Below, piece by piece: positions 19,565-30,200 of a stretch of 64,000 nt of DNA; position 1 is the stretch's first letter, and every line of letters starts with the position of its first letter. The notes under the pieces are model-generated. The model had not been told where the DNA came from. It did no database searches and was given only the letters and a program-made list of their open reading frames with translations. The position numbers and the translations under genes are program-made. The DNA lies in the NCBI RefSeq assembly GCF_014647675.1, contig NZ_BMPQ01000005.1:347459-411458 (forward strand). The letters run 5' to 3'. This stretch comes from Streptomyces flaveus. GTDB lineage: Bacteria > Actinomycetota > Actinomycetes > Streptomycetales > Streptomycetaceae.

Positions 19565-20644
19565 GTGAGCGAGACGAGCCCCAAGCTGCGTGCCGAGCTG
19601 GAGGGTATCCCCACGTACAAGCCGGGGAAGCCTGCTGCGGCCGGCAGTCGGGTGGCGTACAAGCTGTCCTCCAACGAGAACCCGTATCCTCCGCTGCCCG
19701 GGGTGATGGAGACGGTGGCCGCGGCGATGGGCTCCTTCAACCGTTACCCGGACATGGCGTGCACGGCGCTGATGAGTGAGCTGGCGGACCGGTTCGGGGT
19801 GCCGCTTACGCATCTGTCCACCGGCACGGGCTCGGTCGGCGTCGCCCAGCAGCTGTTGCAGGCCACGAGTGGTCCCGGTGACGAGGTCATCTACGCCTGG
19901 CGGTCCTTCGAGGCGTACCCGATCATCACGCAGATCAGCGGGGCGACGTCGGTGCGGGTGCCGCTCACGCCGGGGGACGTGCACGATCTCGACGCGATGG
20001 CGGACGCGGTCACCGAGCGGACGCGGCTGATCTTTGTCTGCAACCCCAACAACCCCACCGGCACCGTGGTGCGCCGGGCTGAGCTGGAACGGTTCCTCGA
20101 CCGGGTGCCGAACGACGTCCTGGTGGTCCTCGACGAGGCGTACCGGGAGTTCATCCGCGACCCCCAGGTGCCGGACGGCGTCGAGATCTACCGTGAGCGG
20201 CCGAACGTGTGCGTGCTGCGTACGTTCTCCAAGGCGTACGGACTCGCCGGGCTGCGGGTCGGCTTCGCGATCGCCCATGAGCCGGTGGCAGCGGCGCTGC
20301 GCAAGACGGCCGTGCCCTTCGGTGTGAGCCAGCTCGCGCAGGACGCGGCGGTTGCCTCACTGCGTGCCGAGGACGAGCTCCTCGGTCGGGTGGGCTCGCT
20401 GGTGTGTGAGCGCACCCGCGTCGTCGAGGCCCTGCGTGGGCAGGGCTGGACGGTGCCGGAGACGCAGGCGAACTTCGTCTGGCTGCGGCTCGGCGAGCGT
20501 ACGGTCGACTTCGCGGTGGCCTGTGAGCAGGCCGGGGTCGTTGTGCGGCCTTTCCCGGGGGAGGGCGTGCGCGTGACGATCGGCGAGACCGAGGCGAGCG
20601 ACATCTTCCTGAAGACGACGGAGGGGTTCCGCAAGGAGCTCTAG
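19565..20644 (+). CDS. hisC: Histidinol-phosphate aminotransferase-like PLP enzyme
   Basis: A 359-residue class I/II aminotransferase. Visible are [26 protein letters not shown], the aspartate site [11 protein letters not shown], the PLP lysine in [14 protein letters not shown] near residue 222, and the C-terminal arginine region [13 protein letters not shown]. By family it transaminates imidazole-acetol phosphate and may also act on aromatic substrates. It is separate from a his operon, like the second hisC copy of S. coelicolor. The GTG at 19565 follows GAGGAGGA, which decides the start over an upstream in-frame GTG at 19514. Confidence 0.88.
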   Translation: MSETSPKLRAELEGIPTYKPGKPAAAGSRVAYKLSSNENPYPPLPGVMETVAAAMGSFNRYPDMACTALMSELADRFGVPLTHLSTGTGSVGVAQQLLQATSGPGDEVIYAWRSFEAYPIITQISGATSVRVPLTPGDVHDLDAMADAVTERTRLIFVCNPNNPTGTVVRRAELERFLDRVPNDVLVVLDEAYREFIRDPQVPDGVEIYRERPNVCVLRTFSKAYGLAGLRVGFAIAHEPVAAALRKTAVPFGVSQLAQDAAVASLRAEDELLGRVGSLVCERTRVVEALRGQGWTVPETQANFVWLRLGERTVDFAVACEQAGVVVRPFPGEGVRVTIGETEASDIFLKTTEGFRKEL

Positions 20645-20819
20645 TCTCCCGCGGCCGGCAGGGTCCCGTCGGGGACGGGGCTCTGCTGACGGGTCTCCTG
20701 CCACCTCTTCGCGTTACAACGCTCTGACCTGCTCCTTCACGCCGGAAACCGGATGGTCCAACCTTAGGGACCCCCCACCTCTCACATCTCGAACGGTCAT
20801 GCGTCATAATTGCTTGTGA

Positions 20820-20837
20820 ATGTGAACGCGTTCACAA
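20820..20837. promoter_or_regulatory. Rex operator (ROP) upstream of cydA
   Basis: ATGTGAACGCGTTCACAA matches the Rex consensus TTGTGAANNNNTTCACAA at 13 of 14 defined bases and contains the perfect 16-base palindrome TGTGAACGCGTTCACA. An additional half-site TTGTGAA lies directly upstream at 20814-20820. Rex represses cyd genes when NADH/NAD+ is low. A CATAAT at 20805-20810 could be the -10 hexamer. Confidence 0.88.
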
Positions 20838-20921
20838 GCTAGCCCGGTTGATCCCGTGATGTCTGCGAACAAGCGGGTCAAACTGCCGCTGTGACCACGG
20901 CGATGTAAGGAGACTGACGAC

Positions 20922-22427
20922 GTGGACCTGGCTCTGGCGCCGGAGACCCTGGCGCGATGGCAGTTCGGCATCACCACCGTCTACCACTTCCTCTTCGTCC
21001 CCCTGACCATCTCGCTCGCCGCGCTCACGGCCGGCCTGGAGACCGCCTGGGTGCGTACGGGGAAAGAGAAGTACCTCAGGGCGACGAAGTTCTGGGGGAA
21101 GCTCTTCCTGATCAACATCGCGATGGGTGTCGTCACAGGCATCGTGCAGGAGTTCCAGTTCGGCATGAACTGGTCCGACTACTCGCGCTTCGTCGGTGAC
21201 GTCTTCGGTGCCCCGCTCGCCTTCGAGGCCCTGATCGCGTTCTTCTTCGAGTCCACGTTCATCGGCCTGTGGATCTTCGGCTGGGACAAGCTGCCGAAGA
21301 AGATCCACCTGGCCTGCATCTGGATGGTCTCGATCGGCACGCTTCTGTCGGCGTACTTCATCCTCGCGGCCAACTCCTGGATGCAGCACCCCGTCGGCTA
21401 CCGGATCAACGAGCAGCGGGGCCGCGCCGAACTCACCGACTTCTGGCTGGTTCTGACCCAGAACACCACGCTCAACCAGGTCTTCCACAGCTTTTCGGCG
21501 GCCTTCCTGACGGGTGGCGCCTTCATGGTGGGCATCGCGGCCTTCCACCTGATGCGCAAGAAGCACATCCCGGTGATGCGGACCTCGCTCCGGCTCGGCC
21601 TGGTCACCCTGGCAGTCGGCGGTCTGTTCACCGCGGTCAGCGGGGACACCCTCGGCAAGGTGATGTACGAGCAGCAGCCGATGAAGATGGCCGCCGCCGA
21701 GGCGCTGTGGGAGGGCGAGAGCCCTGCGCCCTTCTCCGTGTTCGCGTACGGGGATGTCGACAAGGGGCACAACAAGGTCGCCCTGGAGATACCCGGACTG
21801 CTCTCCTTCCTCTCTCACAGCGACTTCGAGTCCTATGTGCCCGGCATCAACGACACCAATGAGGCCCTGCAGGAGAAGTTCGGTCCCGGTGACTACAAGC
21901 CCATCGTCCCCGTCGCCTACTGGGGCTTCCGCTGGATGATCGGCTTCGGTATGGCGTCCCTCTCCCTCGGCCTGTTGGGACTGTGGCTCACGCGCAAGAG
22001 GTTCCTGCTGCCGGCCGCAGTGCGGACCGGCGAGGACGAGGTACCGCATCTGGTGCTGCTGAAGAAGCCGCTCGGGCGGAGACTCACCCGGCTGTACTGG
22101 CTGCTGGCACTGTGGACGATGGCGTTCCCGCTGATCGCCAACGCCTGGGGCTGGATCTTCACCGAGATGGGCCGCCAGCCATGGGTCGTCTACGGCGTGC
22201 TGCAGACCCGCGACGCGGTCTCCCCCGGCGTATCCCAGGGCGAGATCATCACCTCGATGATCGTCTTCACGACGCTCTACGCGGCCCTCGCCGTCATCGA
22301 GGTCAAGCTGCTCGCGAAGTACGTCAAGGCCGGACCGCCCGAGCTCACCGAGGCCGACCTCAATCCGCCCACGAAGATCGGCGGCGACTCCCGTGACGCC
22401 GACAAGCCGATGGCCTTCTCCTACTAG
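20922..22427 (+). CDS. cydA: Cytochrome bd oxidase subunit I
   Basis: A 501-residue multi-helix membrane protein, the haem-bearing quinol oxidase subunit that reduces O2 to water without proton pumping. The N-terminal WQFGITTVYHFLFVPLTIS carries a haem-ligand His; GRQPWVVYG near residue 410 is the conserved CydA motif. The region after residue 250 corresponds to a short-type quinol (Q) loop. The GTG start follows AAGGAG. The gene heads the cyd set behind a Rex operator and is 20 bases from cydB. Confidence 0.97.
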   Translation: MDLALAPETLARWQFGITTVYHFLFVPLTISLAALTAGLETAWVRTGKEKYLRATKFWGKLFLINIAMGVVTGIVQEFQFGMNWSDYSRFVGDVFGAPLAFEALIAFFFESTFIGLWIFGWDKLPKKIHLACIWMVSIGTLLSAYFILAANSWMQHPVGYRINEQRGRAELTDFWLVLTQNTTLNQVFHSFSAAFLTGGAFMVGIAAFHLMRKKHIPVMRTSLRLGLVTLAVGGLFTAVSGDTLGKVMYEQQPMKMAAAEALWEGESPAPFSVFAYGDVDKGHNKVALEIPGLLSFLSHSDFESYVPGINDTNEALQEKFGPGDYKPIVPVAYWGFRWMIGFGMASLSLGLLGLWLTRKRFLLPAAVRTGEDEVPHLVLLKKPLGRRLTRLYWLLALWTMAFPLIANAWGWIFTEMGRQPWVVYGVLQTRDAVSPGVSQGEIITSMIVFTTLYAALAVIEVKLLAKYVKAGPPELTEADLNPPTKIGGDSRDADKPMAFSY

Positions 22428-22447
22428 GCCCAGGGAGCTGCAGAGTC

Positions 22448-23452
<1,005 letters not shown>

Positions 23453-23475
23453 GCTCGCTCACCATCTGAATTCAG

Positions 23476-23501
23476 GGGCACGTTTCACGTGAAACGTGCC
23501 C
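23476..23501. promoter_or_regulatory. parS site 1 of 3 in cydB-cydCD gap, within a 26-base palindrome
   Basis: A perfect parS (23482-23495) is extended symmetrically to a 26-base perfect palindrome, 24 bases after the cydB stop. In RNA it could also form a terminator-like hairpin. Confidence 0.9.
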
Positions 23502-23512
23502 GTTGAGAAAAG

Positions 23513-23536
23513 GGTGTGTTTCACGTGAAACACACC
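23513..23536. promoter_or_regulatory. parS site 2 of 3 in cydB-cydCD gap, within a 24-base palindrome
   Basis: A perfect parS (23518-23531), extended by GGTGT/ACACC to a 24-base palindrome. Its centre is 36 bp from site 1. Confidence 0.9.
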
Positions 23537-23552
23537 TGCTTGACCCGAGGGT

Positions 23553-26500
23553 GTGTTTCACGTGAAACCGATCGACCCGCGACTGCTCCGGTACGCCCGC
23601 GCCACTCGCCTCTTCCTGGTGGCGGTCGTAGTGCTGGGCGCTGCCGGGGCGGGGCTGGTCATCGCCCAGGCAATGCTCATCGCCGAGATAGTGGTCGGCG
23701 CCTTCCAGCACGGGCTGGAGGTTGCCGAACTCCGCACGCCACTCCTGCTGTTGGTGGCGGTCGCAGGTGGCAGGGCGCTCGTCTCCTGGCTCACGGAACT
23801 CGCCGCGCACCGGGCCGGCGCGGCGGTCAAGTCGGAGCTGCGGGGGCGGCTGCTGGAGCGCGCGGGCGCGCTGGGGCCGGGGTGGCTGAGCGGGCAGCGG
23901 ACGGGGTCGCTGGTCGCGCTTGCCACCCGCGGAGTTGATGCGCTCGACGACTACTTCTCGCGCTACCTCCCGCAGTTGGGACTTGCGGTGGTCGTGCCGG
24001 TGGCGGTGCTGGCGCGGATCGTCACGGAGGACTGGGTGTCGGCGGCGATCATCGTCGGCACACTGCCCCTCATCCCCGTCTTCATGGTGCTCATCGGCTG
24101 GGCCACGCAGTCCCGGATGGATCGTCAGTGGCGGCTGCTGTCACGGCTCTCGGGGCACTTCCTCGACGTGGTCGCCGGTCTGCCCACGCTCAAGGTGTTC
24201 GGACGGGCCAAGGCGCAGGCAGAGTCGATCCGGCGGATCACCGGCGAGTACCGGCAGGCGACCATGCGGACTCTACGGATCGCCTTCATCTCGTCCTTCG
24301 CGCTGGAACTGCTCGCCACGCTGTCGGTCGCTCTGGTCGCGGTGACCATCGGGATGCGGCTCGTCCACGGTGACATGGATCTGTATGTGGGGCTGGTCAT
24401 CCTCGTTCTCGCGCCCGAGGCCTATCTGCCGCTGCGGCAGGTGGGGGCGCAATACCACGCGGCGGCGGAGGGGCTGTCCGCCGCCGAGGAGATCTTCTCG
24501 GTGCTGGAGACGCAGGTGCCGGACTCCGGGACCGCGATCGTGCCGCCCACCGGTGGGATTCGCTTCGAGGCGGTGACGGTTCGGTACCCGGAGCGACCGT
24601 CCGAAGCCGTGTCGGACGTGTCCTTCGCGGTCGAACCCGGCGAGACGGTCGCGCTCGTCGGGCCCAGCGGCGTGGGCAAGTCGACGCTGCTGAACGTGCT
24701 GTTGGGGTTCGTGAAGCCCGCTTCGGGCCGGGTGCGGGTCGGGGGAGTCGACCTTGCCGGGGCCGACTTGGCCAAGTGGCGTTCGCATGTGGCCTGGGTG
24801 CCGCAGCGGCCCCATCTGTACGCGGGGTCCATCGCCGAGAACGTACGGCTGACGCGACCCGACGCGGACGACTCCGACGTACGCAGGGCGCTGGGTGACG
24901 CGGGCGCGCTCGAGTTCGTGGACGCGCTGCCCGACGGGATGCGGACCGTACTCGGTGAGGACGGGGCCGGGCTGTCCGCGGGGCAGCGGCAACGGCTCGC
25001 GCTGGCCCGGGCGTTCCTCGCGGACCGGCCTGTGCTGCTGCTCGACGAGCCGACGGCTTCGCTGGACGGGGAGACCGAGGCCGAGGTGGTGGAGGCCGTC
25101 CGGCGTTTGGCGGTAGGGCGGACGGTGCTGCTTGTGGTGCACCGGTCGGCGCTGCTGGGGGTGGCGGATCGGGTGGTGCGGCTGGAGTCCGCGGTGCCCG
25201 TCACGGGAGCCGGTTCCGCACACCCCGGCGGTACGGAGGCGCGCCGCACCGGAGCGGAGGCGGTGCCCACGGCCGGCCATGACGAACTGCCGCTCTCCAC
25301 TGAGGAGCGGGGCGGCCTCCTCGCCCGCGTCCGTGCCATGGCCGGACCCAGGCGCGGTCGGCTCGCGCTCGCTCTCGTGCTCGGCAGCCTCGCACTCGGC
25401 AGTGCCGTGGGGCTGATGGCCACCTCGGGGTGGCTGATCTCGCGGGCCTCGCAGCAGCCTCCCGTGCTGTATCTGATGGTCGCCGTCACGGCCACACGGG
25501 CGTTCGGGATCGGGCGGGCCGTCTTCCGGTACGCCGAGCGGCTGGTGTCGCACGATGCCGTGCTGCGGATGCTGGCCGACACCCGGGTCGCCGTGTACCG
25601 GCGGCTCGAACGGCTCGCTCCCGCGGGGCTGCGGACCGCTCGGCGCGGTGACCTGCTCTCGCGGCTCGTCGCCGATGTCGACGCGCTGCAGGACTACTGG
25701 CTGCGCTGGCTGCTGCCCGCCTCGGCAGCGGTCGTCGTGTCCGCCGCCTCCGTGGGGTTCACGGCCTGGCTGCTGCCCGAGGCCGGGGCCGCCCTCGCCT
25801 TCGGGCTGCTCGCCGCCGGAGCCGGCGTTCCCCTGGTGACCGGCGCCGTCGCGCGCCGCGCGGAGCGCAGGCTGGCCCCCGCCCGCGGCGTCCTGGCGAC
25901 CCGCGTGGCCGATCTCCTCACGGGGACGGCCGAGTTGACGGTCGCCGGTGCGTTGCCCGCGCGTACCACCGAAGCGCGGCGGGCCGACGCCGCGCTCACC
26001 CGCATCGCCTCGCGCACAGCGACCGCCACCGCGCTCGGCGACGGGCTCATCGCGCTCGTCTCCGGGCTCACCGTGGCGGTCACCGCGCTCGTCGGCGCCC
26101 AGGCGGTCGCCGACGGACGCCTCAGCGGCGTACTGATGGCCGTCGTCGTCCTCACCCCGCTCGCCGCGTTCGAGGCCGTCCTGGGGCTGCCGCTCGCGGT
26201 CCAGTACCGGCAGCGGGTGCACAAGAGCGCGGAGCGCGTGTACGAGGTCCTGGACGCCCCAGATCCCGTACACGAACCTGAGCGGCAGGGGCAGGCGCCC
26301 GCGTCGCCGTTCCCGCTCGTCCTCGAAGGGCTGTCCGCCCGCCACCACGGGCAGGACAGGGACGCGCTGGCCGGGCTCGACCTGACGCTCGGACGAGGGC
26401 AGAGGATCGCCGTCGTCGGGCCCTCCGGGTCCGGCAAGACGACCCTCGCGCAGGTGCTGCTGCGGTTCCTGGACGCGGACGCGGGGACGTACACGCTGGG

Positions 26501-27059
26501 CGGCGTGGACGCGTACGACCTCGGCAGTGACGACGTACGGCGCATGGTCGGGCTGTGTGCGCAGGACGCGCATCTCTTCGACAGCTCGGTGCGTGAGAAC
26601 CTGCTGCTCGCCCGCAAGGACGCGACCGAGGACGAACTGCGTGACGCGCTCGGGCGGGCCCGGCTGCTCGACTGGGCCGACACTCTGCCCGAGGGGCTCG
26701 ACACGCTGATCGGCGAACACGGGGCGCGGTTGTCGGGCGGGCAGCGGCAACGGCTCGCGCTGGCCCGTGCGCTGCTCGCCGACTTCCCGGTCCTCGTCCT
26801 CGACGAGCCCGCGGAGCACCTCGACCTTCCGACGGCCGACGCGCTGACCACCGATCTGCTCGCCGCGACCGAGGGCCGTACGACGCTGCTGATCACCCAC
26901 CGGCTGGCGGGTCTGGAGACCGTGGACGAGGTGATCGTGCTGGCGGACGGTCGAGTGGTGCAGCGGGGCCCGTACGGCGAACTGGCCGCCGTGGACGGCC
27001 CGCTGCGGGAGATGCGGGAGCGGGAGGAGGCGTCGGAGCTGTTGGCGGTGGTTCGTTGA
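23553..27059 (+). CDS. cydCD: CydD-CydC fused ABC exporter for cytochrome bd assembly
   Basis: A 1168-residue fusion of two ABC half-exporters. CydD-like half: TM region about 15-300, Walker A GPSGVGKST near 370, signature LSAGQRQRLALARAF near 475, Walker B VLLLDEPTASLD. CydC-like half: TM about 600-870, Walker A GPSGSGKTT near 955, signature LSGGQRQRLALARALLA near 1060, VLVLDEPAEHLD. CydDC exports thiols (glutathione/cysteine in E. coli) needed for bd oxidase assembly. The GTG start at 23553 has GAGG only 2 bases upstream; the GTG at 23562 inside parS is the alternative. It ends at a strong hairpin. Confidence 0.95.
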   Translation: MFHVKPIDPRLLRYARATRLFLVAVVVLGAAGAGLVIAQAMLIAEIVVGAFQHGLEVAELRTPLLLLVAVAGGRALVSWLTELAAHRAGAAVKSELRGRLLERAGALGPGWLSGQRTGSLVALATRGVDALDDYFSRYLPQLGLAVVVPVAVLARIVTEDWVSAAIIVGTLPLIPVFMVLIGWATQSRMDRQWRLLSRLSGHFLDVVAGLPTLKVFGRAKAQAESIRRITGEYRQATMRTLRIAFISSFALELLATLSVALVAVTIGMRLVHGDMDLYVGLVILVLAPEAYLPLRQVGAQYHAAAEGLSAAEEIFSVLETQVPDSGTAIVPPTGGIRFEAVTVRYPERPSEAVSDVSFAVEPGETVALVGPSGVGKSTLLNVLLGFVKPASGRVRVGGVDLAGADLAKWRSHVAWVPQRPHLYAGSIAENVRLTRPDADDSDVRRALGDAGALEFVDALPDGMRTVLGEDGAGLSAGQRQRLALARAFLADRPVLLLDEPTASLDGETEAEVVEAVRRLAVGRTVLLVVHRSALLGVADRVVRLESAVPVTGAGSAHPGGTEARRTGAEAVPTAGHDELPLSTEERGGLLARVRAMAGPRRGRLALALVLGSLALGSAVGLMATSGWLISRASQQPPVLYLMVAVTATRAFGIGRAVFRYAERLVSHDAVLRMLADTRVAVYRRLERLAPAGLRTARRGDLLSRLVADVDALQDYWLRWLLPASAAVVVSAASVGFTAWLLPEAGAALAFGLLAAGAGVPLVTGAVARRAERRLAPARGVLATRVADLLTGTAELTVAGALPARTTEARRADAALTRIASRTATATALGDGLIALVSGLTVAVTALVGAQAVADGRLSGVLMAVVVLTPLAAFEAVLGLPLAVQYRQRVHKSAERVYEVLDAPDPVHEPERQGQAPASPFPLVLEGLSARHHGQDRDALAGLDLTLGRGQRIAVVGPSGSGKTTLAQVLLRFLDADAGTYTLGGVDAYDLGSDDVRRMVGLCAQDAHLFDSSVRENLLLARKDATEDELRDALGRARLLDWADTLPEGLDTLIGEHGARLSGGQRQRLALARALLADFPVLVLDEPAEHLDLPTADALTTDLLAATEGRTTLLITHRLAGLETVDEVIVLADGRVVQRGPYGELAAVDGPLREMREREEASELLAVVR
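23555..23568. promoter_or_regulatory. parS site 3 of 3, overlapping the cydCD start
   Basis: A perfect parS whose centre is 37 bp from site 2. It encodes the first residues of CydCD (VFHVKP). Confidence 0.92.
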
Positions 27060-27070
27060 GCCGGCCGAGA

Positions 27071-27101
27071 TCCGTACGGAGCGGCCAAGTCTCCGTACGG
27101 A
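27071..27101 (+). terminator. Hairpin after cydCD
   Basis: An 11-bp perfect stem (TCCGTACGGAG and complement) with a 9-base loop, 12 bases after the cydCD stop. Confidence 0.7.
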
Positions 27102-27242
27102 ACCGCCCTGCCGACGGCCCACTCAAGTGCCGTGAACGAGGCCGCTGTTCGGAGCAGCGAAGTGGTCCGTCCGTGGCATTCGCTCCCCCAGGCGTACGAC
27201 TTGAACAGGCCCGCGGCTCCGGCGCGGGACACGATCCGTCTC

Positions 27243-28292
27243 ATGCGCCCATTTCGACGCCATTCCCTGCTCGTACCGGCGCTGCTGTGCGCGCTGGCCG
27301 CTCTGACGGCCCGGCCTACGGCGGCCATAGGTGACACCGACGGTCCCGAGGGCCTCAGCGCCGAGGTGGCGCGGCTCGTCGAGAAGGCGTCCGCCATGAC
27401 GCAACGGTACGAGGAAGGACGCAGGAAGGCCGGGGTGCAGCGGGCCCGGGCGAAGCGGCTGGAGCGGCTTCTCGCGCGGGAGCGACGGAACATCGCGGTG
27501 TTGCACGGGGACCTCGGACGGATCGCGCGCGCCCAGTACCGCAGCGGTGGAGGGCTTCCGCACACCGCGCAGTTGCTGCTCGCGGAAAGCCCCGAGGAGG
27601 TGATGCGCGGTCAGCGCGCCGTCTGGCAGGCGGACCTGGCGGTCAACAACGCCGTCACCAAGAGCCGCCGCGCCGAGGCCCGGCTCGCCACCGACGAGGC
27701 GAAGGCCGCGAAGGCCTGGCAGACGCTGGGACGGCGCAATGCCAAGCTCGCCGAGATGAAGCGAGGGATCGAGCAGCAGCTCGAAGCGGCGCAGTCGACG
27801 CTTCAGGGGCAGGCGAACGCCTCGGTCGCGGCGGGTGCGTGCCGGGGCGCTGTCCGGCTCGACCAGCCGAAAACGGGCTTCACGGCGGCGTGGGTCGCGC
27901 CGCTGAAGACGTATGAACTCTCCGCGGGCTTCGGGAGCGGCGGCAAGCACTGGGCGAATCGGCACACCGGGCAGGATTTCGCGGTGGGCATCGGCACGCC
28001 GGTGCGGTCGGTGGGCAAGGGGCGCGTGGTCAGGGTGTCGTGCGGCGGCCCGTTCGGCGTCGAGGTCGTGGTGCGGCACCGAGGGGGCTACTACACGCAG
28101 TACGCGCATCTCGCGACCGTCGCCGTCGACCAGGGAGAGCGGGTGGCCACCGGGCAGTGGGTCGGCCAGTCGGGCATGAGCGGCAACTCCACCGGACCGC
28201 ACCTGCACTTCGAGGTGCGCCTGACGCCGTATCACGGCTCAGGCGTCGATCCGGTGAGGTGGCTGGCCGAGCGCGGAGTGCGGCTCAACTAG
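27243..28292 (+). CDS. Secreted coiled-coil M23 peptidase
   Basis: About 349 residues: basic N-terminus and signal peptide (RRHSLLVPALLCALAALTA, cleavage likely after PTAA), a long charged coiled-coil (about 40-190) like those of EnvC/NlpD-type activators, and a C-terminal LytM/M23 domain with HTGQDFAV (Zn ligands His and Asp) and HLHFEVRL (catalytic His pair). It should cut peptidoglycan cross-links or regulate an amidase. I chose ATG 27243 to give a proper signal peptide; a GTG at 27132 is in frame. Its TAG stop shares CTAG with the stop of the convergent HAD gene. Confidence 0.88.
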   Translation: MRPFRRHSLLVPALLCALAALTARPTAAIGDTDGPEGLSAEVARLVEKASAMTQRYEEGRRKAGVQRARAKRLERLLARERRNIAVLHGDLGRIARAQYRSGGGLPHTAQLLLAESPEEVMRGQRAVWQADLAVNNAVTKSRRAEARLATDEAKAAKAWQTLGRRNAKLAEMKRGIEQQLEAAQSTLQGQANASVAAGACRGAVRLDQPKTGFTAAWVAPLKTYELSAGFGSGGKHWANRHTGQDFAVGIGTPVRSVGKGRVVRVSCGGPFGVEVVVRHRGGYYTQYAHLATVAVDQGERVATGQWVGQSGMSGNSTGPHLHFEVRLTPYHGSGVDPVRWLAERGVRLN

Positions 28293-29155
28293 GAGAGAGC
28301 CAGCATCCGCTCGATCACGACCGCCACACCATCCTCGTTGTTGGCAACCGTGCGTCCGGAGGCCGCGGCGATCACGTCGGGGTGCGCGTTGCCCATCGCG
28401 TACGACGTACCTGCCCAGGTGAGCATTTCCACGTCGTTCGGCATGTCCCCGAAGGCGACGACCTCCTCGTGCGAGATGCCGCGCTCGGCGCAGCACAGCG
28501 CGAGCGTGCTGGCTTTGGAGACACCGGGGCCGCTGATCTCCAGCAGTGCGCTGGGGCTGGAGCGGGTCACGCCCGCGCGGTCGCCGATGGCCAGGCGGGC
28601 GGTCATGAGGAAGTCGTCCGGGTCGATCTCGTGGTGGAACGCGAGAATCTTGAGCACTGGCTCGTCGGCACCGGGGCCGTCCGGCGCCAGGAGTTTCTCG
28701 GCGGGCGCGAGAGTGTCCGGGATCTCCATGTGCATCTTCGGGTACGACGGCTCCTGGTAGAAGCCGTACGTCTGCTCAATGGCGAACACGGTCCCCGGCG
28801 CGGCCTCGCGGAGCAGCCGCACGGCATCGAGCGCGTTCTCCCGTGCCAACTCCCGGACCTTGACGAAGCGATGGTTGCCGGCGCCGCCGTGCAGGTCGAC
28901 CACGGCGGCACCGTTCCCGCAGATGGCGAGGCCGTGGCCGTGGACATGGTCGCTGACGACGTCCATCCAGCGGGCGGGGCGGCCGGTCACGAAGAAGACC
29001 TCGATGCCGGCCTCCTCGGCGGCGGCCAGAGCGGCGACCGTGCGCTGCGAGACGGAGTGGTCGTCGCGCAGCAGGGTGCCGTCCAGATCCGTTGCGATCA
29101 GCCGGGGTGGAACGGTGGAGGCCGGAGTCTGGGGCCGGCGGGTCGCTGAGGTCAC
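28289..29155 (-). CDS. Cof-type HAD hydrolase
   Basis: A 288-residue HAD phosphatase of the Cof (IIB) type. Motif I is [12 protein letters not shown] near residue 21, motif II FFVTGRP near 55 and motif IV FGDMPNDVEML near 235, with the large C2 cap between. Such enzymes hydrolyse sugar phosphates, FMN or similar; the substrate is unknown. It is a paralogue of the HAD gene next to serS in this window. Its stop overlaps the stop of the convergent M23 gene by four bases, so the two transcripts must run into each other. Confidence 0.9.
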   Translation of the reverse strand: MTSATRRPQTPASTVPPRLIATDLDGTLLRDDHSVSQRTVAALAAAEEAGIEVFFVTGRPARWMDVVSDHVHGHGLAICGNGAAVVDLHGGAGNHRFVKVRELARENALDAVRLLREAAPGTVFAIEQTYGFYQEPSYPKMHMEIPDTLAPAEKLLAPDGPGADEPVLKILAFHHEIDPDDFLMTARLAIGDRAGVTRSSPSALLEISGPGVSKASTLALCCAERGISHEEVVAFGDMPNDVEMLTWAGTSYAMGNAHPDVIAAASGRTVANNEDGVAVVIERMLALS

Positions 29156-29287
29156 GCCGCCATTGTCCCGCAGCTGCCCGCACGGCCGTACGACGGATCA
29201 CACACATGCCGTGCGAGAGACCGCACACCTGGGGGTCGTACGCCCTGACCTGCGGTGCCGGTGCTGATGCCGGTGCCCGGAAGAGCA

Positions 29288-30190
29288 TCAGCTCAGCTGC
29301 TCGACCGCTTCCATCGCGATCTGCTCGAAGACCTTCTCGTCCGCCGCGAAGTCCGAGTCCGGGATGGGCCAGTGGATCACGATGTCAGTGAAGCCGAGCT
29401 CCCTGTGCTTGCCGGCGAAGTCGACGAACGCGTCGAGGGATTCCAGTGGACGGCCGCGGTCCGGGGTGAAACCGGTGAGCAGGATCTTGTCGAGCTCGTC
29501 GACGTCACGGCCGACCGCATCGCACGCGGCGGCCAGCTTCTCGGCCTGGCCCCGAAGGGCTTGGACCGACTGCTCCGGAGTGCCCGTCTCGAACAGTTTC
29601 GGGTCGCCCGTCGTCACCCACGCCTGCCCGTACCGGGCGGCGAGACGCAGCCCGCGCGGCCCGGTGGCGGCCACCGCGAAGGGCAGCCGGGGGCGCTGGA
29701 CGCAACCGGGGATGTTGTAGGCCTCGTACGCCGAGTAGAACCGGCCGTCGTACGAGACGGAGTCCTCGGTGAGCAGCCGGTCGAGCAGCGGTACGAACTC
29801 GCCGAAGCGGTCGGCCCGCTCGCGCGGCGTCCAGGGTTCCTGGCCGGTCTTCAGCAGCGCCCTGGCGTCGAAGCCGCTGCCGCCCGCACCGATGCCGAGG
29901 GTGACGCGGCCACCGGAGATGTCGTCGAGCGAGATCAGCTCCTTGGCGAGGGTCACCGGGTGCCGGAAGTTCGGCGAGGTCACGAGCGTGCCCAATCGCA
30001 TACGCTGCGTAGCGTTCGCTGCTGCGGCCAACGTGGGTACCGCCCCGAACCACGGCCCGTCCCGGAAGCTCCGCCAGGACAGGTGGTCGTACGTGTACGC
30101 GGTGTGAAACCCGAGGTCTTCGGCGTGCTGCCAGGTCTTCTGTCCCTCGCTCCACCGATGGATGGGAAGGACTACGGTGCTCAGTCGCAT
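29288..30190 (-). CDS. LLM-class F420-dependent oxidoreductase
   Basis: A 300-residue luciferase-like TIM barrel of the F420-dependent type. Evidence: [21 protein letters not shown] near 33-41, the [11 protein letters not shown] strand, and [17 protein letters not shown] near 92-108. The substrate is unknown. I chose ATG 30190. Eleven bases upstream ends a truncated duplicate of its own first roughly 60 to 80 residues, so this gene arose next to or out of a tandem duplication. In Streptomyces such enzymes take part in redox tailoring and detoxification. Confidence 0.88.
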   Translation of the reverse strand: MRLSTVVLPIHRWSEGQKTWQHAEDLGFHTAYTYDHLSWRSFRDGPWFGAVPTLAAAANATQRMRLGTLVTSPNFRHPVTLAKELISLDDISGGRVTLGIGAGGSGFDARALLKTGQEPWTPRERADRFGEFVPLLDRLLTEDSVSYDGRFYSAYEAYNIPGCVQRPRLPFAVAATGPRGLRLAARYGQAWVTTGDPKLFETGTPEQSVQALRGQAEKLAAACDAVGRDVDELDKILLTGFTPDRGRPLESLDAFVDFAGKHRELGFTDIVIHWPIPDSDFAADEKVFEQIAMEAVEQLS

Positions 30191-30200
30191 GCCTACGACC

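Noticed and set aside
24273..27122. 949-codon minus-strand open frame opposite cydCD
   Set aside because: The plus-strand frame has complete ABC motifs; the antisense product is Arg/Gly/Pro/Gln-rich with no motif. Such shadows are common in very GC-rich DNA.
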